Of a stretch of DNA of 64,000 nt, positions 20,107 through 31,867 are shown piece by piece (positions within the stretch are counted from its first letter, which is position 1; each line of letters opens with the position of its first letter). The DNA comes from Linyphia triangularis. Taxonomy: Eukaryota; Arthropoda; Arachnida; Araneae; Linyphiidae. The position numbers and the translations under genes were made by a program. The stretch is taken from the NCBI GenBank assembly GCA_963978545.1, contig OZ021729.1, positions 86,408,670 to 86,472,669 of the forward strand. The letters run 5' to 3'. Under the pieces are notes generated by a model that had not been told where the DNA came from, ran no database searches, and saw only the letters and a program-made list of their open reading frames with translations.

Positions 20107-21296
20107 ATTCATCCCTCACAGTGTCCTCGCAAGTTCGATTCCTTTATTTCGATTGGTAGTCAGAAATCAGTAAATCACAAGCTTGGTCACTTTTTTCTTC
20201 TGCATAAAAAAAAAAAAAACAGTAGTATCTCTCAATCCAACCTGTTCTTTATCGAAGCATCTTCTAATGGCCTGATATATATTGTCTAATAAGAGAGAGA
20301 GGAACCTGAATAACAAGACGATGGAAAGTGAAAAGAGGGCATTTAAAAAAAAAAGGTGAAAGTGGGACGGGTATATTTATAGTCCTCTGTGATATGAGGT
20401 TGGATGGTCAAGCAAATTGGGAGGGAAAGTATCTTGTGATGGAAGAAGCATCTAGAATGAGAAAGGATTTTTATCAATGTGCTATAACATCGTTATTCAA
20501 AATCATTGACTGTCACTTTCACTAACGGCTGTTTGTAACAATGATTGAAAATTAGCGCTTAAAATACTAAACGTAACTTTAACTAGATGTTTTTAGCATT
20601 GTATGTCGCAAAAAGGTACAATTCTTTAGACCCTTTTATAGTAATCGACTAATTTATTTTGAAAATTTCCCCTGATAAGGTTTCAAGCATTTTCTATCAA
20701 AATTTCTAGTTGAACCTCGTAAAACCTACTCTTGTACGAAATATTTTCGGTTGCGGTGGGGGGATTTACTCATGGCCAACTGGGTGTAGATTATTGGGAC
20801 ATATTGGGTTGCAGATTTTGTAATTCTTATTTAACAGAGAACCCTTTAAATTGATATTTAACGCATACGCTTAGTTTTTCTTCCAAATCATTTCTCTTAC
20901 TAGAGAATATATTTCTCGTCTACCAGTTTATCAAGTGTGTATAAATAGATTATTATTTAGGACATACTAAGTGATAAATTTGTGTATTTTGTGGCACTGT
21001 AACAAATGTGTTTACTCATAAATAACATATTCTAATTTTAATCCAATTGTATCAAACTAAAGGGAAAACATACTCAAAAAGATGCAACAGCTCTTGCTTA
21101 AATAATATCAGAGCAAGAAAAAACGTGCTGTGATATTTGTGGTAAGTATGAGTAATCACTACATTAATGTGTAAATATTTCAAAGAAAATTCAATGATAT
21201 CGAAAGTATCGAATTATTTCTGTTGTGGTAGAGCCCTTCATGAAATTTGTCTGCAATTTGAATTGTACCTAAAATACTTGAAAGGTAATGATCTGG
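20107..21296. other. Unassigned stretch
   Basis: No second copies in the window and no supported gene. An open frame at 20328-20525 has no recognisable motif. Confidence 0.4.
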
Positions 21297-21380
21297 CTGA
21301 AAGGTATTGATCCGAAAATGTATTTGCTGAAAGGTATTGATCCGAAAATGTATTTGCTGAAAGGTATTGATCCGAAAATG
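21297..21380. repeat. 30 bp minisatellite, about three units
   Basis: GCTGAAAGGTATTGATCCGA plus AAATGTATTT repeats three times with near-perfect identity; a degenerate unit precedes it at 21275. Confidence 0.88.
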
Positions 21381-21815
21381 ATGTGATTGCAAGAAATCTA
21401 GTCCGCCACCAAGTCCTATGTCAAAACGGAAGAACAGGCAATTATATATTATTGTTGACCGAGCTCAGACCGGTTTACGAACTCTCACAGCTCGTCTTTT
21501 ATTATAGCTAGAACCCTGATTTTTTTTGCCATCGTGTTCCCCCGGTGAGTAGACGAAAGTAACTACATCATTGTTAACACTGAACAAAGGAATATGGAAA
21601 AAATTTCTTTAAAAATCGTTGAAATCACCAGAATTCTGTTCTTTTGATTCTTTTTATGGTGACCAAAACTTTAACCAGGCCAACAGCCAAAACTATTTAA
21701 TGAATTTTGGTCATTTTTTTTTATTATTATTTTCTATTTTATTAGAGAAAGTACCTTTTGTATGTTTTATTGGGCATGAGAGTCTGCCCGGAATCAGGAA
21801 TTTCAGTCAGGGTAA

Positions 21816-22235
21816 TCTATATATTTAATAGGCAATACGTTTTTTGGGGTTAGTCCGTCCGCCTAAACTGCTCAACCAATTTCAATGATCAAGGTGTCAT
21901 TTTAAAGGAAATAAGCTGTAGATTTGCCAAAACGTGCCAAAATAATTTATTAACACTTAATTAATTAGTTAAATTTCAATATTTTTCATCATTACGCTAC
22001 TACAAAGCCTCAATGATTTTGAATATATGAATGGCAACATCCTTACGTATGTAAACAACAAACCCGTTGCTAATTTTAAAGCTCTTTTTAAACTCTCCGT
22101 TTCAAAGTTGATTTTTTCTGTTTTTCTGAAGCATTTTTGTATTAGAGTAATTATTATTTTGAAGTATTTCTATCTAGGAAAACCAACCGTTTGGGGGTTG
22201 GCGAGCGTTAGCGAGCAGGGGGCGAAGCCCCCTAG
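21816..22235 (+). mobile_element. Short non-autonomous Helitron (N1)
   Basis: Starts TCTATATATTTAATAGG after A and ends with the hairpin GGGGGC-GAA-GCCCCC running into CTAG before T. These are the TC start, 3' hairpin and CTAG end of Helitrons, inserted between A and T with no duplication. Preceding the hairpin is GGCGAGCGTTAGCGAGCA. Confidence 0.8.
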
Positions 22236-23174
22236 TGACTAATTAAAACGGGTTAACGGTTTTCAGATATTCATCTTTCTCAATTTCAAGAAGTTACTTT
22301 GATACGTTAAGTTGAACTATTAAACCAGTGTAATTAGAAAATTCATAAAATTTGCTTATTTTTCAATTAAATTGCATACTGATTAAAGCTCTTAAACACA
22401 CGTGTCTCAACTTTAAAATAGAAAACCACTTTAATCTTTATTAATAAAAATGTAACTTTCGTTTGTTCAAAATCTCAAATCTCCGAAAGTTCTTCACCGA
22501 TTGCTTTGAAATTTTAACCCAACGTGGCATTCGAAAACGAGCGTGTTTTTATGTATCTATTATTAAAATGTCACAACTGAGACAGGTAAAAATATGCTTT
22601 TGAAAAAAGAAAAACAGCGCCATCTGTTAGACATATAGCTGAGTCGGTTGATCTGCGTTTGAATTGAAATGTTTCGTTATACAGCGGGATACATATATCC
22701 TCGTACGGTTTCTACTTGCGTCATAACTAAATATCATCATGTTGTTTCTTCTACAAATATTTCATTTTATTAAACTATTTTATTTTACGTAATAGCACGA
22801 GCTTTGTAAAGTTGTTATTGTGCGTTTTAATTTATGTGACGGCGACTTGGAGTAGTTTTTATGGATATTGAGGCTTTAAGATTGAAATGGCGTAGTCAAT
22901 AATAAAGTTTATTTCCACCGTAAAAATTAAACTGCCTCAAAAACTTGGAGAACCACCAAAGGATTAAAAACTTTGCTTGCCGTATACATACCACCAAATC
23001 AAAGCATTTCCTATCAAACAGCAGGAATTTCATTAAGACTCAACGCTTTACCTGTCCATAGTCCGTTTAAATAATCCCACGCAAAAATTCAAATTTAAAG
23101 TCGTCGTACTCGCGGAGCAGTGTGACGAGTAATTAGAAATCAAACTGAGGAAAGCATCAAAGAACGAGTAAAAC

Positions 23175-24848
23175 AGACAAATACGTGCCCAGGAAACAGT
23201 AGAACGATGTGCAGCCAGACTTGAGACAGCACGGATGCGAGCACGGAGATAACTTATTTTCTGCTTCGTCCTCAACAGAATGAACGTGACATGTTGAGTG
23301 GCTAAGAGACGTCAAATCAGGGGCTTAGCCAAGAATTTTTTTTTCGGGAGAGAGGATATGAAATTATAATTCAACAAGTCATAGCAATAATTTTTGTTAT
23401 TAATGCTGGATATATTTAATTACAGCTATTTTTCAACGTTTGTTTAGAAAATTAAAAACACTTTGAATAAATTTACCATTCTAAACAAAAACAAAAAAAT
23501 CCTTTGGAGTTATAACAGCAAACTGAAAAATTTCGGAGGGGGGACATATCCCCAAATCCTACGCGCCTACGTCAAAGAGAAACAGTTGATCAAAAGTCAA
23601 ACAGTGCCTATACTAAACTTCAACTTAACTAGACATCACTTAGACGATAGATCTTCACCGTGCTCATAGGCATTTAATCCATTTTAGCGGAGTGAAGACA
23701 TAATGCTCGCCAAACCTTATAGCCTTTTGTTCTCTAAAGAGTTGTGGTTTGGCGAGCATTATGCTTTCACGCCGCCAAAATGGATTAAATGCCTATGAGC
23801 ACGGTGAACATCTATCGTCTAAGTGATGTCAAGTTAAGTTGGAGTTTAGTATAGCAATCACTCGATTACAGCCGCCTTGCATTCCGGTACAACCCAGCTG
23901 ATGATTATAGTGTTTGAGCCAGCATGGGGCACTATGGTTGAAGTGCGTCATTATTGCAAGGCTCTGAAATGTAATGGAGAAACGAAAGCAATGTGGCACT
24001 TCTGGAATTGCCGAATATATCGCCGGATCAAAGCATTTCCTATCTAACATCATGAAATACAACTCATGCTTTCAAATGGCGTCGTTTGGCGCAGAAATCG
24101 TAACGCACTTCAATTCATGCCAACTGTTACTATCTTCTCTTGCAAGTTCGTTTATCCAAGTTCAGATAGAAATGGTCAGCACTTTAAAGTATCTACACAT
24201 TTTATTTACCGAAGCTGCGGTATTTAACTAAAAATACAACTAAGGCGCACATGCGCATTAGAAACTATACAATAAATTTGAATAGGGCGGAAACACCAAC
24301 TTTATAAGGGGAAAGACAAATTAATCATAAAGCCGTCAATTGTTGAAATACCACGAACAATATTAGTCAGTCTAACATTCAAAGCCTGGCAGTAACATAC
24401 AAGTCGGTTGACAATGTTGTGTAAGCAGATCAATTATCCCGAACAGAATTTTTGAATTCATTCAATCTGCCAGGGATGTCACCGCAAGTACTGCAATTGA
24501 AAATTGGCGGGCCGGTCATCAAATTGCGAAATATCAACCAGCCTAAGTTTTACAACTGGATGCGGCTTGCAGTAAAGAAATTAACGAGCAACATAGTAGA
24601 TACAACAATCTTAACGACTTTTCATAGTTGAAGATGTAGTCATTCCTATGATTCCAAAGGATTTGTCATTTCAATTTAAGAGATTGCTATTAAAGTTTGC
24701 AATCACCATCAACAAAGGACAGGGCAAATCTTTAGAATTATGCTGTTTATATCTACATAAGGATTTCTTCTCACAAAGACAATCAATCAATCTCTATAAG
24801 TGGACCGACAATGGAACAACAAAAAGTAGTGTGTACCCCAATTGTTAA
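23175..24848 (+). pseudogene. Helitron Rep-helicase, multiply broken
   Basis: Fragments in order: IRAQETVERCAARLETAR near 23181-23249, a basic repeat common at the start of Helitron proteins; HYCKALKCNGETKAM at 23949-23993, like the CxHCxALKWxGE block; YNSCFQMASFGAEIV at about 24058-24102, matching the YNSAFxxASxGA motif that opens the Helitron-like N domain; LNSFNLPGMSPQVLQLKIGG from 24452 followed by GPVIKLRNINQPKFYNWMRL, the helicase block that normally reads LRNLNPxxGLCNGTRL; and FAITINKGQGKSL near 24695-24735, the last PIF1 helicase motif (TINKSQGQTL). The Rep HUH motif and Walker A of the helicase are missing. At least four frameshifts or stops are visible. Confidence 0.82.
23611..23851. 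mobile_element. Foldback MITE, family A, copy A2, nested in Helitron
   Basis: Palindromic ends TACTAAACTTCAACTTAACT and GTTTAGTA, flanked by TA at 23609-23610 and 23852-23853; joined flanks read GCC-TA-GCA. Confidence 0.85.
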
Positions 24849-24870
24849 ACTTATTAGAAACATGCAATTT

Positions 24871-25372
24871 CTCTTTTTTTTTCCTTTTCCATTTAACCAA
24901 ACTGAATCACAACAACGCTTGGCTGAGTATAGCAAGTTTTAAAATTTACTTCATCAAGGTGCCTGGTTGGTTTAGGATCAACTTTTGATCAGCGATCTGC
25001 CACCTTAAGGACTGATTTACCCGCTTCTCTCAAATTGATAATAAATCTTGGTTTTCAAACTTAAAAAGAGGATTTTTTCTCAAGTTAAAACTAGTAGGTG
25101 CATATTTTTAAGAGTAAGAGGTAAAGAGAACTTATATTTGAAAAAAAAAAAAAAAAAAAAAACGAACAGGATATGGATTGCAAATCTAAATCACTCTACA
25201 ATATTGTGCATCATTGCAATATTGCATTACGCCTTTTTTCTTTTAAACTGACATATTATTCAAGCTCAAATATCCAACGACCGCACCTTACTTACCTCGA
25301 GCATAACTAACACACACAAAAAAAGAATTGATACAGCTCAAAAAGTAACTATACATTGTGGAAAAAAAATGG
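24871..25372. other. Unassigned stretch
   Basis: A-run of about 20 near 25141. No coding or repeat signal beyond that. Confidence 0.4.
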
Positions 25373-25690
25373 TTATTAAGAAAAAAGATACGAAATCTAA
25401 GGTTTGCCGCCAAATGGCCGCTTTTAATAATTTCATTGGGGCACTCTTGTGCAAAATTAACTAAGTCGGAAGGAACAACCATAGGTAATTAGTACTTGGC
25501 AAGGGTAGAGTTTAAATAGAACTGATCTCAATTCAATGCAATGAGTATAAAGTTGCTCAAACAAATGAATTGAGGTTATTTCGAAATAACCCTAGCCTGC
25601 CGTGTACTGATTGCTTATTATAGGTGTTCTTCCCAATAGGCCGTTTGGTGGCAAATTTAAGATTTCATAACTTTTTCTGACCGGCCATTT
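25373..25690. repeat. Foldback F4
   Basis: GAAATCTAAGGTTTGCCGCC at 25390 pairs with the complement at about 25638-25668, with weaker matching outside. Around 80% identity over some 60-70 bases; ends not defined. Confidence 0.5.
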
Positions 25691-26528
25691 TACTTGGCTA
25701 TTTTTTTGCAACGTTAAGTTGGGTTTGAGAGATAGTACAGAATAGATGAACAGGATGAAGTTATTTAAACTGTAAATAAATTAAATCGCATTCAACGTAT
25801 TAGCTCAAAATTAGAACTTTCGTCTTTGACAAAGTAGTTATCATTAATAGGAATTAAACATTTTGATTTGCCAACAGTTTTCTTTTTTTCTAATACATAT
25901 AATTGTTTTGAACCTTCCATATTCTGTTTCAAAATGACCAACCATTCGAAATTGAAAGAAAGAAATTTGTCTGTTACCTAAATTTGTACAATTAATCTAA
26001 ATTTAAAATAGCGACATTAATCAAGACGCGTCAAAAATAACCCATTGAAACTTTATCTATAAATACTTTTCATGCATTGTTAACCTTTAGGTGTAATTTT
26101 ATTGAGTTTAATTTTCCATGCTCGTCCTCTAAAGGAATCGTATCCACAATCTTCTGATTCGAAGACAGAGGCCTTTTGATATCAATAGGTTTAAATAGAA
26201 AATAATTTTCAAAACTTTTTTTTTTGTGCATTTGAGTCGAAATTTAATAGAACTCTGGTATTTTTTTTTTCTTTTTTTAAATTACAGCTCGATTGGATGA
26301 TAGAAAATGGTTTGAATAGCCTTCCGAAGAATTTGTCTTCATGCCACAAATTCGAAGTTAATAAAAAGGATTTAAAAAGAAACAAAAAGTATGATCCCAG
26401 GTCATGTCTTGGGCCAGCCACCAATATTGCAGAATCGACATCGGCTGGGCGCGTTTTGAAAGGAAATGGATTGAACCTGAACTTTCGATGTTTGTTTGGT
26501 AGTTTTCAGCTTTGTAAAAGCGTTTTTG
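25691..26528. other. Unassigned AT-rich stretch
   Basis: No repeat partner or gene seen. Confidence 0.4.
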
Positions 26529-26818
26529 GGCTCCGATATCCTTGCGGCAAAGTTATCGAGCTCATAACCGGAGGGTTGTGGGTTCGGCCAAGTATCGGTG
26601 TGTACCTAATGGGAGCTGATGCACATTAAATCTGTCGTGGCTTCAATGTCCTCTCGTTGGTGTGGTGGTGTCAGAGAGAGGGGTTAACACTAGAAGATTT
26701 TGATCTCGTATTCTTCTAGATGCTCAAAATTACGAAACGTATTTGGCACTTATAAGTGCAAGTTTAAGCACTTTATAAGTGGCAGAAATAGACAGTCGAT
26801 AGTTCCAAAACAAAGCGT
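26529..26818 (+). mobile_element. SINE-2, tRNA-Met-like head, copy 1
   Basis: Head GGCTCCGATATCC..GCGGCAAAGTTATCGAGCTCATAACCGG.. ending GTTGTGGGTTCGGCC resembles an elongator tRNA-Met: the loop CTCATAA carries CAT, and GGGTTCG is B-box-like. The body is shared with the copy at 44536: TACCTAATGGG, ATTAAATCTGTCGTGGC, CAATGTCCTCTC, AGAGAGAGGGG, ATGCTCAAAATTACGA. No clear duplication was found. Confidence 0.72.
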
Positions 26819-29316
26819 TTATCGTAAAACTTTGTTCGCATTCTTTGCAATGAAAAGAAGCGAGCAAACTTCGTTGTTTAATTCCATACCTTCTAAACGA
26901 AGTTGTGCAAAAGAAATCGCTGGCACAGCTACTAATAGCACAATTAATAGATATTCTGACCATGGGAGAGACGATTACAATGGTCAGTGAACTACATAAA
27001 ATACTTTAGTAAATTGCTTAGGTATAGGATTGTATAGTAAAGATATTAACAACATGGATCGAACTCTCATTTACGATAAAAAGCCTCCGGAGACAAAACT
27101 ATGTTTTCCCAACTGAAGGAAAGAAAAATTTTCCGCTTAAATGGTTTGAGTACACAAATGACTTGTATATTCTAAAAGGTTCGAAGCTGCTCTTTATAAA
27201 TATTGCATATTATTTGCTTCTACAACTTGTGGGAAAAGCGAACACCAGAAATGATGAAGTCTTTCAAATTCCCAATATATATATACACGATGGAAGGATC
27301 TAATACTACAACAAAGTGATAATGACACTTCTGTGTGTTGCCTATACAATAAAGACCCGCGTCAAAAGGTAAAATGAAGACAAAAGCCTTATCAGTGTTC
27401 ATACATTTCAAAAGCAAATCCTTCTTATTGCTTATTTAAGAAAAGAAAAAAAAAATTCAAGTTCACGGCTCATCGACGCTTGTTAAGTAGTGTGAGAAAA
27501 CTATCCGACAAACCTCAAACAAAAGATTAAAAGGTGAAAAGAAAAAAGAAAAAAAAGAAGAAAAAAAAAAAAAAATACCATTTTCCCTATTGAGTTCTTT
27601 GCTTTCAAGGTAATAAGAAAGTCTACTTACTGGGTCATACAAAAGATTATCCATTTATCAAAAAGAGCCAGTAATTAAGAATATTGGAATTCCCATTCTT
27701 GATTTATAGCGAGGTAAATCTTTCGCGACTTATCGGAATTACCTGGTCTCTTTATCCCTAAATTATATTTATATATTTATCAATGTAACAAAAAATAATG
27801 AAAGTAAAACATCAAATCACGCTTCTTTTTTTCATGGATCACAGAGTAATAAATGCAAAGGTTTAGTTATTTACTGCGAACGTCAGTTTGTCTCTGCCTA
27901 TATTTTTGGCTGAAATTTTTGCCGGAATATTGCTTTGAAGCGTATGGATTTTTATATCAGGCACCAGTTTTATGTTAAGTCAGTTAAGGCAAAAATTTGA
28001 CAAGTGTCCTTTTCATTACACTTTGAAGATTTTTTTATAATTACTTAAAATATTAATAACTAGTCAATTTGCCTTGAAATTTTTAAATGAATTTTATTAT
28101 AAAATTTCATATGATTTGTGAAACGAGACGTCTTCCCCGTTCGTTTGTAAAGTCGTAACGTTTCGTAAATCGTGTTTAACAGGTAATGAAATGAAGGGCA
28201 AGAGTTCTCTCTATATCTTGGCTAATAGGTTTTTAATTACGAAAGGGCGGCACAAATTAAATATAAACAAAACATTTCAGAGACTGACGCTCTGGACGTC
28301 TACATTGTATGGCATCCCCAGCGTAGAATGGAGAGGGTGAATATCAATAACATTTGAATCTGGGAGGAAGACAGATGGCGCTAGCAGCCTCAAACCAAGG
28401 AGCATAGCATGCTTCATGATATGATTCAAAACAATGTTCTAGCAGAAGTTGTGTCTGAAGAAAGTATTTCGTCTATGACTTTCTCTTAATCAAATCAAGA
28501 CCGATTGTACAATGCATTTTCAAGCAAAGCAAAAAAAAAAAAAGTTACACACCGTTTTATCAATCAGTATGGAAAAAAGCAGCCACCAGGATAAGACTGG
28601 TTTAAAATAAAAATTATCTTAGGAGTGCGTTAAAATTAAAGTTGGTGTTGGTTTGGTGGTGGTTGGTTTCGAAAAGTGCAAAGAAAGATTTGCCGACAAT
28701 GCTACCAAGACGGTAAATATAGACGTACTAATTATTCGTGACCTACTTGTGTTGGTAACCTTGGAATTATGTTTGGGAGAAATTGTTTCAAGCTTTATAA
28801 TCAAGCTTAAAACAAAAGTAAGGGTCGTCCTTCCAGAAAAATTTATCTCCTTTGTCTCTTAAAAATTCTTAAAAATTCTCTGCTTCTTAAAAATTCATTT
28901 TTATTTACGTATATGGATTATATTATTTTCGTTATTACTGAACCTAAAATAACTATTTCACGTTATCTAATTATTTGTGCAATAAATATCATTCAATTTA
29001 ATGATGTGTTTTTATTTTATTTTGCATTGCACGCTCAATCCGCTCCTCGTAATAAAATTATTCTGCGGTGTGAAGTCATCTTATATTTGTACGAAGTGAG
29101 TCACAGAGCCACCGATTTCTATTGAATACATGTTGTTTTATTAAAAATTATTTATTTATTTTATAATTACAAACTGTCGATATAAAGCAAATAAAGTATT
29201 TGGATTCTGGGAATGGTCTCCAAAAGTATGTGCCGTCTCAAATGGGTTAAGTTAATTCTTAAAAGTAAAGTATCATAACTGCAATGTTAAACCATCACGA
29301 TAGTTTACTTCTGTAA
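26819..29316. other. Long unassigned stretch
   Basis: About 2.5 kb with no element from the families seen elsewhere. Reading frames up to 70 codons lack motifs. One AGATGGCGC motif occurs at 28373-28381. This is the cleanest candidate for non-repeat sequence, possibly intronic or intergenic. Confidence 0.4.
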
Positions 29317-30043
29317 TACAGAGTGCCCGTAAAAGAATATCCCAGTCCAAATTTTAATAGTACCTGTCATGGATGTTTACCAGATGGCCAGACCACTTGA
29401 ACAGCACTTCACTGCCTTGCCTTAGTGGAAGAAGGACTCGCCATCGGTTCCTATCAGAGGAAAAGCCTTATAGAGCTGCGACGTTGTATTTAGCCTACTG
29501 TGGCTTGAGAAATGCTTAGGCACAGGCCTAACATTTTGTAAACGAAGGAATTGTAAATAAACGTTGTTTGTTTTTATAGCAACGTGTTTTAATTCTAGAT
29601 TAAGACATAGTCAAAATCCTTCACAGTACCATCTATAAGTGTTGTAGTCACTGACCTTTGGATTGGTCGTAATAGTCGAGGTGACAGAGCTCTTTGTCGT
29701 TGGCCTCCACGTTCACCTGACATAACTCTATGCGATTTTTTTTCCTATGGGGCTTTATAAAAGATTGTGTTCCGCCGCTCCGTTACATAATGATTTGACA
29801 GAGTTGAGTCACAGAATTGTAGAGGCTGTTGCTTCCATTACACCGGACTTGTTTACCTAAGTGTGGGACGAATTGGACTATAGGTTGGATGCGTGCCGTG
29901 TAACTAAAGGTGCACATATTGAACATTTGCAAGAGAAACTAGGTTAGCTTAGCTTCAATTTAATGTTTCATTTGTTGTAAATAGTCTAAATTAAACTGTT
30001 ATAATATACCATTGAAACTGGGACATTCGTTTATGGCCCTGTA
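29317..30043 (+). mobile_element. Mariner-like transposon with internal deletion
   Basis: Inverted ends TACAGAGTGCCCGTAAAAG and the complement of TACAGGGCCATAAACGAATG, both continuing ..TGTCCCAGT or ATCCCAGT, with TA at the termini. The interior retains the 3' third of a transposase gene. Confidence 0.78.
29653..29946 (+). pseudogene. Mariner/Tc1-superfamily transposase, C-terminal fragment
   Basis: DLWIGRNSRGDRALCRWPPR then SPDITLCDFFSYGAL: the RSPDLTPCDFFLWG block holds the last catalytic Asp of the DDE/D transposase. Stops follow GAL and the next few codons. A second block in the same strand reads DLTELSHRIVEAVASITPDL, WDELDYRLDACRVTKGAHIE and HLQEKLG, ending at a TAG at 29944-29946, which is probably the ancestral stop. 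N-terminal HTH and the first two catalytic residues are absent. Confidence 0.8.
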
Positions 30044-30246
30044 CTTCTCCTGTTTACTTCTGTAGGCACAGAATTGTTCATCTCTTAGCTTCCTCTTTTA
30101 AAGAATTTCAAGAAGTAACGTGTATACAAATGTTCCTGAGCATACAATGTATTTATATAAATTTATAAACTTTCAATTATACAGTCAAAACGCGAAATCT
30201 CTTAACACGAAATCCCGTTTAACGCGAAATAAAAGCAGTTTCCAAT

Positions 30247-30575
30247 ACGATGAAAGCTTAAACTTATGTTAATTTATTCGTTTAATACGAAATTTCGCAT
30301 AATGAAATCCCGCTTAGGACGAAAAAAAAATTAGCTCTTGAAAACACTTTTTCTTAGATGAAATCTTGCAACGTTTACTAATGCCGCAAGACAATGCCTC
30401 GTGTGCTTTAAATAAATACGATGAAGCTTAAACTTATGTTAATTTATTCGTTTAATACGAAATTTCGCTTAATGAAATCCCGCTTAGGACGAAAAAAATT
30501 CGCAAACACTTTTTCTTAGATGAAATCTTGCAACGTTTACTAATGCCGCAAGACAATGCCTCGTGTGCTTTAAAT
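30247..30575. repeat. Direct duplication, ~171 and ~157 bp units
   Basis: Both units contain CTTAAACTTATGTTAATTTA, GAAATCCCGCTTAGGACG, AAATCTTGCAACGTTTAC and AATGCCTCGTGTGC with only a few differences. Confidence 0.88.
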
Positions 30576-30695
30576 AATTTAGAAGCGATAAAATTTAAAA
30601 GCAAAAATCAATAACAGAATTCTTTAAATAATAAGTAACTGGTAAATACATTTTCTTTTTTTTGTTGTTGTAAATGTATATCTCTTTAAATTAGT

Positions 30696-31072
30696 GGGGC
30701 AATTCTATGCTTTAAGCACGAGACATTTCAGCTCTTTTCTCGTAAACAAATTAGAATTCTAAAGTTATTTTGAACCTAGCAATTATGCTTTTGTTTTATT
30801 TAGCTTTACTTGGTGACAAAGTCATATGGAAAAAAATATCCTTTATATTGTCTGACGTACGGGACACATACGTGTCCCATGCTTCAGATGATATAAAAAT
30901 GCCTATTTGACCTAGTTAAAATAATTATTTGCCCATATAACTTTGTCACCAAGTGATATGATATAAAATAAAAACATAACTATTAGATTCACCTTAATTT
31001 TATAATTCTTATCTGTTTACGAGTAGAAAAAAAAGAGCCAAAATGTCCCGTGCGTCAGCCAGAGAATTGCCC
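30696..31072. mobile_element. Foldback F5 nested in pogo-type element
   Basis: Ends GGGGCAATTCTATGC and complement of TGGGCAATTCTCTGG. Inner arms include ACTTGGTGACAAAGT with its mirror near 30942-30958, and CGGGACACATACGTGTCCC at 30863. Size about 377 bp. Superfamily not determined. Confidence 0.68.
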
Positions 31073-31281
31073 AGTTTATTAAAACATAAGACTTGCAATG
31101 TAAATATTCTAAATAAAAAAAAAAAAAAAAAAAAAAAAAAACAGCAGTACTAAATACTTATATTACAGACATATCTGCATTAATTAGATGAACAAGTTTT
31201 TAGACGGTTAACACGAATTTCGGTTAAGGCGAAACATTTCGACTGCCCCATCGATTTCGCGTTAACAGGGGTTTGACTGTA

Positions 31282-31664
31282 GTTGGAATTCTCACACTAT
31301 CATCAAGTCGACATTTATTCTATCCACGATTGTTTTCATGCAGATAAAAGTGAGAGAAAGCATCCTAAGAATCACAAGAAAGAATCAATTCAATTCCTCC
31401 CCCCCCCCCCCCTCAGAATCACTTCCCTTTTCCTTTCCATCTGTTAACACGGACGACCCTTGCGAATGTATCTTCTTCGCATTTTCTGGGTCAATTAGCG
31501 CAGAAATAGAGTCCCCGTTGGTTTCTTCGATTATGCAACAAAACGGGTTGGAACAAATTTGTTCCTTAACTTTTAAAAAAAGATGGCGCGGGAAATATGT
31601 GAGGCTTCAAAGTTGTGCAGCGGACATTTATGCCAGTATACACATTCTCTAGCCAGATTTGCAC
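31282..31664. other. Unassigned stretch with C-tract
   Basis: C-tract near 31400. AGATGGCGC at 31581-31589. A 104-codon frame (31338-31652) spans the C-tract and has no recognisable domain. Confidence 0.35.
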
Positions 31665-31867
31665 GCTGCCAGTCGGAGTTCCAGCTTAGATCGCCAGTTC
31701 TGTGACGTCAGCTAAGCGGCCGCTGCGCCATCTGTCGGTGATCTCGGGAGAGCGCGAGTGATTGGTTGTCGCCGACGGCAGTAAATAGAAAATGTTTGGT
31801 TCAATGGAACCAGTTGTCAGGTGACGTCACAGACTGGCAATCTAAACTGGAACCCCCGACTGGTAGC
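31665..31867. mobile_element. GC-rich foldback F6 with CRE palindromes
   Basis: Left arm GCTGCCAGTCGGAGTTCCAG mirrors right arm ..CTGGAACCCCCGACTGGTAGC. Each arm ends with TGACGTCA (31703-31710, 31822-31829), the full cAMP response element. The 110-base centre is GC-rich and carries GCGCCATCT and an inverted CCAAT. May be a MITE or a small bidirectional promoter captured between repeats. Confidence 0.6.

Larger units (their letters stand above)
22435..24870 (+). mobile_element. Decayed autonomous Helitron with nested A2
   Basis: The 5' start TCTTTATTAATAAAAATG follows A and resembles Helitron 5' ends. The interior carries remnants of the Helitron N-terminal region, the start of the Helitron-like N domain and the PIF1-type helicase C-terminus in correct order, though most of Rep and helicase is deleted. 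I could not find the 3' hairpin and CTAG, so the right end is approximate. A2 lies at 23611-23851. Confidence 0.75.
30180..31281. mobile_element. pogo-type element with nested foldback F5
   Basis: Ends TACAGTCAAAACGCGAAATC and complement of TACAGTCAAACCCCTGTTAA, followed by many AACGCGAA and ACACGAAATCC repeats, as in pogo/Tigger MITEs. TA forms both termini. There is no coding sequence. An internal direct duplication (30247-30418 and 30419-30575) and F5 enlarge it. Confidence 0.72.

Noticed and set aside
22435..24870. Intact Helitron capable of moving
   Set aside because: The Rep HUH motif and helicase Walker A are missing, several frameshifts are present, and the 3' end was not found.
26529..26600. 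Functional tRNA-Met gene
   Set aside because: Stems are mismatched and it is fused to a conserved SINE body shared with 44536.
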